Source: an uncultured Clostridia bacterium (GTDB lineage Bacteria > Bacillota > Clostridia > Christensenellales > UBA1242). From it: a stretch of 64,000 nt of DNA. Location: positions 1-64,000 of the forward strand of contig CALWKE010000001.1 in NCBI GenBank assembly GCA_944381185.1, written 5' to 3'. Positions 23,076-31,012 of the stretch are shown here, one piece after another (position 1 is the first letter of the stretch; every line of letters starts with the position of its first letter). The notes beneath the pieces were generated by a model, which had not been told where the DNA came from, searched no databases, and saw nothing but the letters and a program-made list of their open reading frames with translations. Position numbers and translations under genes: made by a program.

Positions 23076-24083
23076 ATGTCAACAACATTTATTGGTTTAA
23101 AATTAGGTTCAACAACAACATGTATTTATAAGTCTGGCAATGGAATTGTTTTAAAAGAAGCAAGTTTAATTGCAATGCCAACAAATCCAAAAATAAAAGA
23201 ACCAAAAGCTATTGGAAATGATGCAAAAAAACTTATTGGAAAAACAGGAGAAAACTTAACGGTTTATTCACCTATTTCAAATGGAATAATTCAATATGAC
23301 GAACTTGCAGTATTAATGCTAAAAGGTTTCTTAAAAAAAGTTTTTCCAGTTAAATCTTTTGGTGAAAATATTAAAGCAGTTCTTTGCGTTCCACTGGGGC
23401 TGTCTGCTTCTGAAAAAAAACAATTTGAAATAGCATGTTTTAAATCTGGAATTGCCGATGTTTTTATTGTTCCTGACATAATAAGTTTTGCACTTGGTAG
23501 CGGAATAGATATAAAATCTGAAACTTCCGCTTTTATTGTTAACATTGGTGGTGACACAACAAATATTGCAAGTGTTTCAAACCTTTCAATTATAAATGGT
23601 TATAATCTTAATATTGGTGGTTCAATAATCAATATTGCAATCGCAAAATTTATTGAAGAAAACCATGGGCTTCATATTTCTGCAGAACAAGCAGAACGCC
23701 TTAAAATTGAAATATGTTCTCTGTTTGAAAATTATTCAGCTTCAACAACAATTGTAGGTATTGATAAAAATACAAACTTAAAACAAGAAATATCAATAAC
23801 TGCAACCGAACTCTACCCAATCATAAATCACTATTATTCAAAAATTGCTGAAATGATAGGTTCTGTTATTCAATCAAGCGATCCTGAAATTGTTGCCGAT
23901 ATTTCAAGAAACGGAATATATTTTTATGGTGGAGCCTCTCATATTGTTGGTCTTGAAAAATTTATGTTTGATAAATTAAAATTTAAGATAAATATATCTG
24001 ACAATCAATATTCTAACCTGCTTGGAATTGCAGAATTGATAAAATATCCACAGATGCTCAAAAAAATTATAAAAAATAACTAA
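23076..24083 (+). CDS. MreB-like actin homologue with altered ATP site
   Basis: 335 residues, the length of MreB. The overall pattern is kept: N-terminal IGLKLGSTTTCIYKSGNGIVLKEASLIA aligns with the MreB start, then VPLGLSASEKKQFEIA, and the C-terminal FYGGASHIVGLEKFM matches the adenosine motif. Key residues differ: the phosphate-1 Asp of DLGT is Lys9, the phosphate-2 DIGGGT reads NIGGDT (Asn156), and the catalytic Glu of EP is Asp134 in PDIISF. It stands divergent to minD, and in Bacillus mreB sits beside the same min-spoIVFB cluster. I see no mreC or mreD. It is probably a shape or scaffold protein with weak or no ATPase. Confidence 0.8.
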   Translation: MSTTFIGLKLGSTTTCIYKSGNGIVLKEASLIAMPTNPKIKEPKAIGNDAKKLIGKTGENLTVYSPISNGIIQYDELAVLMLKGFLKKVFPVKSFGENIKAVLCVPLGLSASEKKQFEIACFKSGIADVFIVPDIISFALGSGIDIKSETSAFIVNIGGDTTNIASVSNLSIINGYNLNIGGSIINIAIAKFIEENHGLHISAEQAERLKIEICSLFENYSASTTIVGIDKNTNLKQEISITATELYPIINHYYSKIAEMIGSVIQSSDPEIVADISRNGIYFYGGASHIVGLEKFMFDKLKFKINISDNQYSNLLGIAELIKYPQMLKKIIKNN

Positions 24084-24101
24084 TTTAATAATAGAAAATA
24101 T

Positions 24102-24131
24102 AAAAGTTAGCGTCATAATTCGTTAACTTTT
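24102..24131 (+). terminator. Terminator after the MreB-like gene
   Basis: Stem AAAAGTTAGCG/CGTTAACTTTT (one G-U) with an 8-base loop and trailing Ts. Confidence 0.7.
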
Positions 24132-24156
24132 TTCATATGTAATTTTTAAATGGGTA

Positions 24157-24185
24157 TTGACTTATAACTATTCTATTGTTATAAT
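24157..24185 (+). promoter_or_regulatory. Promoter of the envelope gene pair at 24247
   Basis: -35 TTGACT (24157-24162), 17-base spacer, -10 TATAAT (24180-24185), giving a leader of about 55 bases. Confidence 0.8.
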
Positions 24186-24246
24186 TAGTTAGAGGTAAGA
24201 TGAGCTTATACTGTGTTACCATAAATCATATTTCTGGGAGTGAAAT

Positions 24247-24987
24247 ATGGAAGCAAAAAAGAAAAAAAAGATTGTTGCTATCGTCTGTGCCATTATATTA
24301 GTTATTGCAATAGCTATTGTTGGCATAATTTTTAGCGTGCGTAAAAATAATAGCAATAAATCTTCTCAAAATGTTTCAAACGTTAACACAGAAAATTCAA
24401 CAACCATCACAAACACTTATAATGAAGCAATAGCGAAAGAACAAATTCCTGCAAACTATTCTGGACGATACAAATATTCACATGTTGCTTCTATCGATTT
24501 TCATTTTGATGAATACCCTGTTGAAGAAGCGAATTATTATATCCAAAAAATTTGTGAAAATAAAGGTGTCCGTGATGTTAATGGATTAATCAATCTTTTA
24601 AATAAAGAACAACTTGAAAAAACAAATAACGGAACTGATGTGCTCGTCTTCCAAGATGGTATATACACAAAAAATGTAGTTGGTAAAGATAGTTATGGCA
24701 ATGAAAAATATTTTCCAACTGAAAATGGAACCTATGTTGGTGATGACAACCTTGCCGTTGTAAGAGTTGATGGAAAAAATAAATTTTTTATGTCATTAAA
24801 CTATAAAATTTCCAGTGACGCAATAACTGCAGTTGTTGATGTTTCTGAAAACAACGGAACTAAACTTTATGTTTATGAAACCATTGTAAGCAGCAATGAC
24901 CCAACACTTGAACTCTTTACAGTTACTTATGTTTATGATATGTTTATACCAGACCACTCTATTCCTGATGAAAATTTAGATTTTTAA
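24247..24987 (+). CDS. Membrane-anchored extracellular protein, unknown
   Basis: 246 residues. Residues 8-30 (IVAIVCAIILVIAIAIVGIIF) form one membrane anchor after a Lys-rich start. A short Asn/Ser/Thr linker follows, then a beta-rich outer domain with YSGRYKY near residue 75 and repeated GTYVG/KLYVYE strands. I recognise no family. GGGAGTG precedes the ATG. The lipoprotein gene 17 bases downstream encodes a domain with a similar opening (NGIYKF and then RDINGVYD against RDVNGLIN), so the two may be distant paralogues expressed together. Confidence 0.75.
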   Translation: MEAKKKKKIVAIVCAIILVIAIAIVGIIFSVRKNNSNKSSQNVSNVNTENSTTITNTYNEAIAKEQIPANYSGRYKYSHVASIDFHFDEYPVEEANYYIQKICENKGVRDVNGLINLLNKEQLEKTNNGTDVLVFQDGIYTKNVVGKDSYGNEKYFPTENGTYVGDDNLAVVRVDGKNKFFMSLNYKISSDAITAVVDVSENNGTKLYVYETIVSSNDPTLELFTVTYVYDMFIPDHSIPDENLDF

Positions 24988-25004
24988 GCAAAGGAGATTA
25001 AAAA

Positions 25005-26048
25005 ATGAAAAAAACATTAAAAAAATTATCATCAATAATTTGCATGATTGCTCTACTCGTTGTTGCATCAGTATCCGTTGCTTGTGGCGGAGGCAAACCA
25101 ACAACAAACAATATTGATGCAAGTCAAACAAATATAACCGACAATGGAAATTCACAAATTGATTATGTTGAAAACACAGATGAAACAGAAACACCTGAAA
25201 TTCAAATTGAATTAAATGGAATTTATAAATTTGAAAACACCTATTCTTTTGATGATGTTTACTTTGAAGACTTAAATGAAGTTATAGAATTTTTCCAAAC
25301 AAGAGATATTAATGGTGTTTATGACGCCACAAAAAAACTTGGATTTGATGAATTTGTAAATAATATAACTAACACTGGAACACTTTCAAGAGCTTTGTTA
25401 TTTAATTCAAATGTTTGTTATAATCTTTCATACACTGAAAATAATGTTTACAAATCTGTTGATGAAGATTTAAATTTTGAATATTCAATTGCAGATGATG
25501 GAAAAATTACAACAAACAACACTTCAATTATTGAATATGATGCAGAAAATGATATAATCACAATCTACTTTATGTTCACTTATAATGATGGTGAAACAAT
25601 TGTTGAAACTCCATTATATGTAAAAACAACTTTATCAAAAGTTCCATATTCAACAGATATTAATTCTGGTGTAGATTATATTTACAATGAAAATTCATTA
25701 ATATTAAAAACAACTTCAACCGACTCAATAACATTTGATGATTACAAAGAAATTTTAAGCAATATATTCCAAGTTGAAGAAAATGCAGACTTACATGAAA
25801 CAATGATTAATACCCTTTCATCTTGGACACTCAATTTCAATGAAGATATGTCAACTATAGTTGTTACATTTGCAGATAATAGTTTTGCTATAGTTCACAT
25901 TAATAATGATGAGTCATACACAATTAATAACATAACCTTCAAAGTAACAGAAAGATTAAATGATATAACAACAAATACTAAAACCTTGGTTATGGAATTA
26001 ACTCTTGATAGTGAAACATCTCTTTGCTTTGAATTCGTAGAAAAATAA
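25005..26048 (+). CDS. Predicted lipoprotein, unknown
   Basis: 347 residues. Signal MKKTLKKLSSIICMIALLVV...SVACGGG with lipobox SVAC. After a Thr/Asn linker come two similar stretches: NGIYKFENTYSFDD near residue 70 and a later VDYIYNENSLILKTTST region, suggesting two beta-barrel-like domains of the type often seen in clostridial extracytoplasmic proteins. A strong AAAGGAG lies 7 bases before ATG. It forms an operon with the gene before it and ends at a two-way terminator. No enzyme motif is visible. Confidence 0.78.
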   Translation: MKKTLKKLSSIICMIALLVVASVSVACGGGKPTTNNIDASQTNITDNGNSQIDYVENTDETETPEIQIELNGIYKFENTYSFDDVYFEDLNEVIEFFQTRDINGVYDATKKLGFDEFVNNITNTGTLSRALLFNSNVCYNLSYTENNVYKSVDEDLNFEYSIADDGKITTNNTSIIEYDAENDIITIYFMFTYNDGETIVETPLYVKTTLSKVPYSTDINSGVDYIYNENSLILKTTSTDSITFDDYKEILSNIFQVEENADLHETMINTLSSWTLNFNEDMSTIVVTFADNSFAIVHINNDESYTINNITFKVTERLNDITTNTKTLVMELTLDSETSLCFEFVEK

Positions 26049-26049
26049 T

Positions 26050-26079
26050 AAAAAGGCACATAAATTTATGTGTCTTTTT
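26050..26079 (+). terminator. Terminator after the lipoprotein gene
   Basis: Stem AAAAAGGCACATAAA/TTTATGTGTCTTTTT (one G-U), immediately after the stop codon. Confidence 0.85.
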
Positions 26080-26085
26080 TATAAC

Positions 26086-26116
26086 AAAAAAACTAGCAAG
26101 TTATGCTAGTTTTTTT
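26086..26116 (-). terminator. Terminator after the Ppx/GppA-like gene
   Basis: Stem AAAAAAACTAGCA/TGCTAGTTTTTTT with a 5-base loop, 10 bases past the stop at 26127. Confidence 0.85.
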
Positions 26117-26126
26117 TGTTGATATT

Positions 26127-27647
26127 TTATAAAATTTCAAGTTTTTTATGGAATATCTTTTCAAAATCTCTGCCAACTTCCATACCACGTTGAATTTCAA
26201 ATGTTGCATCTGAAGTTGTTACCGTTTTCATAATAACTGAATCACCCAAAATATCACAATTAATATCAACAATAACACTGTTCTTTGTTCGATCAAAACA
26301 TTCAGCAAGTCTTAAAATTATTCCTAATTTTTTAGTTGCATCAACATCATCAACTGTGAGTATTCCATTAAATTTAGCCCAATCAGCCATTTTTATATCA
26401 CCACCTGAATGAAGTGATGCCACAAAACTTGCAAGAATAAGTTCACGATGTGTAAGTCCATATATTTCACTATTTATAACGACTTCAAATGAATGTCTTG
26501 CATGATTTTTATAACTAATTCGCTTGCCAACATCATGCATATAAGATGCAACTCGAAGAACTTTAACATAACTTCTTGGAAGTTTATGAAGAACCCGAAG
26601 CTGTTTAAATAAAAGCATTGAAAGATTATAAACTTGTTCATTATGTTTTGTTGAATCAGCTTCATATTCAGCAGTTTGAGCCATAACTGAAAACCCAACA
26701 ATATCTGAATTTGGCTTTTCAAGTGTTGTAGGTGTAACAGAATTAAACAACAAACCTTCAACAAGCGACCTTGTTGTTACTGTTATGGTTTCACGCGAAA
26801 TATTTTCAGTTATAGTCTTAATAACTTGAACAGCATAAGCAAACACATCTGCCCTGCTTTCATATAAATTTTTAAGCCTTTTGTTTTCATTAAGTTCAAT
26901 TGCTTTAAGTTGTTTTAAAATATGGTCTATATCTGCTGTATCAAAAACATAGCCATCATCTTTATCAAGTGGATATTTTTTATAAATTCTGTCCATACTT
27001 GAAAGGTCTTCAAAATATGGTCCATTACCAACAAAAACATACTCAGGCTCAATGTCTTTTAACCACCCAAAATCAGATAGTTGTGAGTTGATATATTTTG
27101 CAACCTTGTCAAAAGCCTCATCTTTTTCATATTTTGAAAGTGGATACATATCAATTAAATTTTTTGGCCCAACAGGAATATATGCCTGATTTAAGATATT
27201 TCTTCTGTTATATTGAATTAAATGAATATTATCAGCACCAACATTAACAACAATGGCTTTTGGCAAATCATAACTATTCATAATTCCTGTGTATATTGCA
27301 GCATTTTGTTCTTCTGGTGATAAAAGTGAAAATCTGAAACCACAAGTAACAAACACTTCATCAAAGAAACTATAAATATTCATAGGTTTAGTATCTTTAA
27401 CAAAGTCTGCAATCGCAATAGTTTTATTAACAGCAAACATATCACAAATTTTTCTAAAATTTTTGAGCGTGCTGATAATAGACATAATTTGATTTTTCTT
27501 TAAAAAGTGGTCATCATCAATTTCAAGACCAAACTTAATAGGCTCAATTTCAACATCACAAATTGAAAAGAAATTATCTTGAACAACATTTGCAATAACC
27601 AATTTTGCAGAATATGTTTCAACAACAACAACCGCTATTTTATCCAC
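26127..27647 (-). CDS. Ppx/GppA-like protein with HD domain, phosphatase site eroded
   Basis: 506 residues with the layout of exopolyphosphatase: an ASKHA domain (1-300) and a C-terminal HD domain (about 335-500). The HD domain is intact: MHDVGKRISYKNHARHSF (His371/Asp372). The N-terminal phosphate loops are not. The family DxGSNS reads VETYSAK (9-15), the DIGGGST loop reads NVGADNI (135-141) and the GNEEA segment reads SPEEQ (110-114). Canonical enzymes cut polyphosphate or pppGpp; here the HD part may be the working half, or the protein may bind nucleotides as a regulator. It starts at GTG with GAGG 6 bases upstream. Confidence 0.8.
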   Translation of the reverse strand: MDKIAVVVVETYSAKLVIANVVQDNFFSICDVEIEPIKFGLEIDDDHFLKKNQIMSIISTLKNFRKICDMFAVNKTIAIADFVKDTKPMNIYSFFDEVFVTCGFRFSLLSPEEQNAAIYTGIMNSYDLPKAIVVNVGADNIHLIQYNRRNILNQAYIPVGPKNLIDMYPLSKYEKDEAFDKVAKYINSQLSDFGWLKDIEPEYVFVGNGPYFEDLSSMDRIYKKYPLDKDDGYVFDTADIDHILKQLKAIELNENKRLKNLYESRADVFAYAVQVIKTITENISRETITVTTRSLVEGLLFNSVTPTTLEKPNSDIVGFSVMAQTAEYEADSTKHNEQVYNLSMLLFKQLRVLHKLPRSYVKVLRVASYMHDVGKRISYKNHARHSFEVVINSEIYGLTHRELILASFVASLHSGGDIKMADWAKFNGILTVDDVDATKKLGIILRLAECFDRTKNSVIVDINCDILGDSVIMKTVTTSDATFEIQRGMEVGRDFEKIFHKKLEIL

Positions 27648-27812
27648 ATTTCACCTCTAATGTCTATAATATTTCTCATACCAAATTATAACATAATTAA
27701 GTATAAAAGTGAAGAATTATAAAGATATTTTTTATTTTACAATTTAATATATCAAAAACTTATAATCTAAATTTTTATTGATTTTTATTTGACATTTTAA
27801 TAATTAATATAT
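27648..27812. other. Gap between the Ppx/GppA-like gene and rnfB
   Basis: 165 bases, extremely AT-rich. I find neither a hairpin terminator for the rnf-like operon nor a clear promoter. Confidence 0.4.
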
Positions 27813-28595
27813 CTAAATTCTAGAAATAACATGTTCAGGGCAAGCCGCAACACATTTGCCACACTTTGTGCATTTTGTTGAATCAATTTTTGGAAGCCCA
27901 CCAACCATTGTTATTGCACCTTCAGGGCACGCAACAACACAGGCTTCACAATGTGTGCATGCAACCTTACAATTTCGAGTTACAACTGAATCATTAGAAG
28001 AATTTTTGCACACAACTTCAACAAATTTACTGCTTGGAATAAGTTCAATTAAGTGATTAGGACACGCAAAAACACACTCTCCACAACCAACACATTTTTC
28101 TTTATCAACAATTGCACAACCCTTTTTTGATATTGAAATTGCACCATATTTACAAGCATTAACACAATCGCCACAGCCAAGACATGCAAATGGACAGTGC
28201 TTGTTTCCATCATGAACCAAGTTCATACTTGAGCATGTGTTGTCACCAATATAATTATATTTATTATTGCAATCAACCCCACCTTTACAGCGAACGAATG
28301 CAACATTATCAAAATGAACTCTGCGCTCTTTCTTTAAAATCTGTCTGATACGCAAATAATTTTTACCATTTAAAAACGGACATTGCCCCGGTGAAGTCTT
28401 ACCCTTGTAAAGGTCTTCTGCAAAAATAATACATTGTTCTCTGCCACACTCACCACAATCTAAATGTGGCAAAAGTTCATAGATAACTTCTGATGTTTTA
28501 TTCAACTTTTTATTCTTACTTTTAACTGATGAAACTATTATTGTTAATAACAATATCACAATAATAGCAACTGCATAAATAATTATTTGTAACAT
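27813..28595 (-). CDS. rnfB: Rnf-type complex subunit RnfB, ferredoxin-like
   Basis: 260 residues. One N-terminal membrane helix is followed by the Fe-S motif CGECGREQC...QCPF (Cys47, 50, 55, 72), then a clostridial-type Cys-rich middle, then ferredoxin clusters of the CxxCxxC type (GCGDCVNACKYG, GCGECVFACPNH, CTHCEACVVACPEG, KCGKCVAACPEH). All cluster ligands look intact. In Rnf, RnfB takes electrons from reduced ferredoxin. It is the last gene of the rnfCDEAB-like operon, 14 bases after rnfA. Unlike its partner subunits it shows no loss of cofactor residues. Confidence 0.92.
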   Translation of the reverse strand: MLQIIIYAVAIIVILLLTIIVSSVKSKNKKLNKTSEVIYELLPHLDCGECGREQCIIFAEDLYKGKTSPGQCPFLNGKNYLRIRQILKKERRVHFDNVAFVRCKGGVDCNNKYNYIGDNTCSSMNLVHDGNKHCPFACLGCGDCVNACKYGAISISKKGCAIVDKEKCVGCGECVFACPNHLIELIPSSKFVEVVCKNSSNDSVVTRNCKVACTHCEACVVACPEGAITMVGGLPKIDSTKCTKCGKCVAACPEHVISRI

Positions 28596-28609
28596 TTTTC
28601 CTCCGAATT

Positions 28610-29188
28610 TTACACAATAAGAAGTTCAGCATAATAAATTAAAATTGAAACAAATGCAAGCAAAAATAATCTAGAAGAAACATTTCTGAAATTAACATTT
28701 TGATAGCCTCTATTAAAACTTCTAACAAAAAATCCAATAATTGCTGTCATTGCCATTATAACTATTATAACAGCTATCATCTGCATAACAAAGCTTAAAA
28801 TAGAAACATTCATTTGAAGCATAAAAACAGATGATGCAACAAAAACCAAATCAAATGCGTAAGAATATGAACTTTCATATAAATAGAACTTAAGATTTGA
28901 TGACCTTTGCCATATACTAGAAACAATTAAATTAAAAACTCCAGATAAAAACACAACAATGGTAAAACCTATAAAATGCAAATCATTATCTTTTAACAAA
29001 TATGTTTCAAGAAAATAATAAACAAAACCTATAACACAAATTTCAAAAGCAAGCATAAGCATGTTTAGGTATCTAAATGACCTATACATTTTTTCTCGTT
29101 GAAATTCAAGGGCTCCTGAACCATTACTTAAAACTATATTGGTTTGCAAACCATATAAAATTAAATAGGATAAAAAAGTCTGCAACAT
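28610..29188 (-). CDS. rnfA: RnfA-like membrane subunit without the metal-site cysteines
   Basis: 192 residues with six hydrophobic segments, the length of RnfA (about 190). Position in the operon and length identify it. The canonical N-terminal NNFVLxRFLGxCPFxG is represented by TNIVLSNGSGALEF, so the Cys is missing. The second site TTNCAVLG is represented by ASSVFMLQMNVS, also without Cys. The only Cys is Cys50 in another helix. In canonical Rnf the RnfA and RnfE cysteines hold an iron site inside the membrane. The gene starts 2 bases after rnfE ends, with GGGAG upstream. Confidence 0.75.
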   Translation of the reverse strand: MLQTFLSYLILYGLQTNIVLSNGSGALEFQREKMYRSFRYLNMLMLAFEICVIGFVYYFLETYLLKDNDLHFIGFTIVVFLSGVFNLIVSSIWQRSSNLKFYLYESSYSYAFDLVFVASSVFMLQMNVSILSFVMQMIAVIIVIMAMTAIIGFFVRSFNRGYQNVNFRNVSSRLFLLAFVSILIYYAELLIV

Positions 29189-29190
29189 CG

Positions 29191-30099
29191 CTATTCATCT
29201 CCCTTATCTGATTTTCTATCAAACATTTTTTCAACTTTCGCTTCTTTTGAAACTTTAAGTCTTCGATTTTTCTTTTTCTTTTTTGGTTTAATCTCTTCTT
29301 TACTTTCACCATCTTCTAAATCAGAGTCAGAGGTGTTATCTTCAACCGTTTCATTAACATCAGATTTTTCCTGAATAATTTTAAACTCTTCATTTCCAAT
29401 TGTTCTAACATCAATAGGACTAGCAAGCATTTTCTTTCGTCTTAAATTGTCATATTGAAACATTTTTTCATCTCTAATTTTTTTGACAAACTTTTCATAA
29501 ACCATTTGCTTATCATAAACTTTTCTGCGAATATATCCGTAAATTGCTTCAACAACAGCACAGATAATACCCAAAAATATAAGTGAAAAAATTGTTCCTC
29601 TAAAAAATTCAATACCAGCAAAATTATTAGATATCACTTTGCCAAATATGCTTCCGAAACCCAAAATTTCTTTAAATATTGAAAATACCATAAGTATTCC
29701 AAAATAAAACAAAATAGCAGATATAATTTTTGTTGAAATTCTTCCAACAACCGCTTTTGTATCAATATAATAAATATCAACACTCAAAACAACTGTCGAC
29801 AAAACTGCTAAATAATACATATCATTAGCATTCAATCCCAAAATATTATACTTGTCTAATAGAAAATTTAAAATTGTAACAACCAAACAAGAAACCATTG
29901 CTGTCACAAAAACTTTAACAGTTGAACTTAAATATTTGTTAAAAAGTGCACATACAAGCATTGATAACAAAAATGCAAAAAACACCATAACAAAAACACA
30001 AAGTGCATCTTTTGCATAAGTCACAAAAAACATAACCGGACAAATTGCAAGAGTCGCCAAATGAACAATATTAAGCTCTATATTAGTTCTTATGTGCAT
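29191..30099 (-). CDS. rnfE: RnfE-like membrane subunit with a charged tail
   Basis: 302 residues. Residues 1 to about 205 contain six membrane segments. LATLAICPVMFFVT (Cys20) matches the LGLCPLLAVT of RnfE, and FSIFKEILGFGSIFG matches its SLREIIGxGTLF. The second Cys region (VTNCIxxGRAEAF in the family) reads LSVDIYYIDTKAV without Cys. An extra C-terminal tail of about 100 residues is highly charged (E/D then K/R) and cytoplasmic by prediction; I know no such tail in RnfE. The start overlaps rnfD by 17 bases. GGAGG precedes the ATG. Confidence 0.8.
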   Translation of the reverse strand: MHIRTNIELNIVHLATLAICPVMFFVTYAKDALCVFVMVFFAFLLSMLVCALFNKYLSSTVKVFVTAMVSCLVVTILNFLLDKYNILGLNANDMYYLAVLSTVVLSVDIYYIDTKAVVGRISTKIISAILFYFGILMVFSIFKEILGFGSIFGKVISNNFAGIEFFRGTIFSLIFLGIICAVVEAIYGYIRRKVYDKQMVYEKFVKKIRDEKMFQYDNLRRKKMLASPIDVRTIGNEEFKIIQEKSDVNETVEDNTSDSDLEDGESKEEIKPKKKKKNRRLKVSKEAKVEKMFDRKSDKGDE

Positions 30100-31012
30100 T
30101 TCTTAAACCTCCTAAACTTACAGGTTTCCAAACGAGATATGTATCCATCATTGGAACAAACAAGTTAACAAAAAGCAAAACAGCAAAAGAAGTATTCTCT
30201 CCTAAAACTCCTAAATTCCAAACTAGAGCAGAAAGAACACCAAACATAATTGAATAAATAAACTTTCCAAAAACAGAATCTGGTGAAGTGTTTGGATCAG
30301 TTAACATAAACACACTAACAAACAAAAATGAACCTGAACAAACATTTATAAGCGTATGGTCAATATCAGTAAATATTAAACTTGTAATTAAGTATGACAA
30401 AACTGCAATGATTGGAATTTTAAAATCGATAACTCCCGTATAAACCAAAAAAACATAGCAAAGCAAAATTATTATTATGCAAGTTGTTCCTATTCCACCT
30501 ATTGACTGACCAATCAATAAATTGACAATTTCATTAGACCCACCAAGTGCTATTGATGAAAGTTGTTCTCCACTATGAATAATTGTGTAAAATTCACCAG
30601 CAAAGCCAGAGGCAACAACGCCAGCGAAACATCTTGCAGTTCCTGCTGGATTAAATTTATTTCTACCAAGTCCACCAAATGCAATTTTAACAACTATAAT
30701 CGCAAAAAACGCAGATAAAACAACAATCCAAAGCGGTGCTTTATAAGGCATTGTTAAAGCCAAAATCATACCTGTTACAAAAAATGAAAAATCTTCAATA
30801 ACAAATTTTTTCTTTGTAATCAAATTGTAAACAAGTTCAAATACCGCACAAGATGCAACACTTAACAGAATGATAAAAAATGCTTGCAGACCAAAAAACA
30901 TAACACCATAAATTGCAGGAATTGTAAGAGCGATTGAAATGTATAAAAACATTTTATTAATATCATTTCCACTGTGAACAAATGGTGAATGAGACACAAT
31001 AAAATTTTCCAT
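30083..31012 (-). CDS. rnfD: RnfD-like membrane subunit without the FMN threonine
   Basis: 309 residues, eight or nine membrane helices. VSHSPFVHSGNDINKMFLYISIAL at the start, NKFNPAGTARCFAG (119-131) and FVSVFMLTDPNTSP near 235 all match RnfD/NqrB. The loop that carries covalent FMN in the family ([ST]xATPL with the ApbE-modified Thr) reads LSSIALGGS (151-159), with Leu at the Thr position. Covalent flavin is therefore not expected. The gene overlaps rnfC by one base and rnfE by 17; the rnfG gene normally found after rnfD is absent. Confidence 0.85.
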   Translation of the reverse strand: MENFIVSHSPFVHSGNDINKMFLYISIALTIPAIYGVMFFGLQAFFIILLSVASCAVFELVYNLITKKKFVIEDFSFFVTGMILALTMPYKAPLWIVVLSAFFAIIVVKIAFGGLGRNKFNPAGTARCFAGVVASGFAGEFYTIIHSGEQLSSIALGGSNEIVNLLIGQSIGGIGTTCIIIILLCYVFLVYTGVIDFKIPIIAVLSYLITSLIFTDIDHTLINVCSGSFLFVSVFMLTDPNTSPDSVFGKFIYSIMFGVLSALVWNLGVLGENTSFAVLLFVNLFVPMMDTYLVWKPVSLGGLRNAHKN

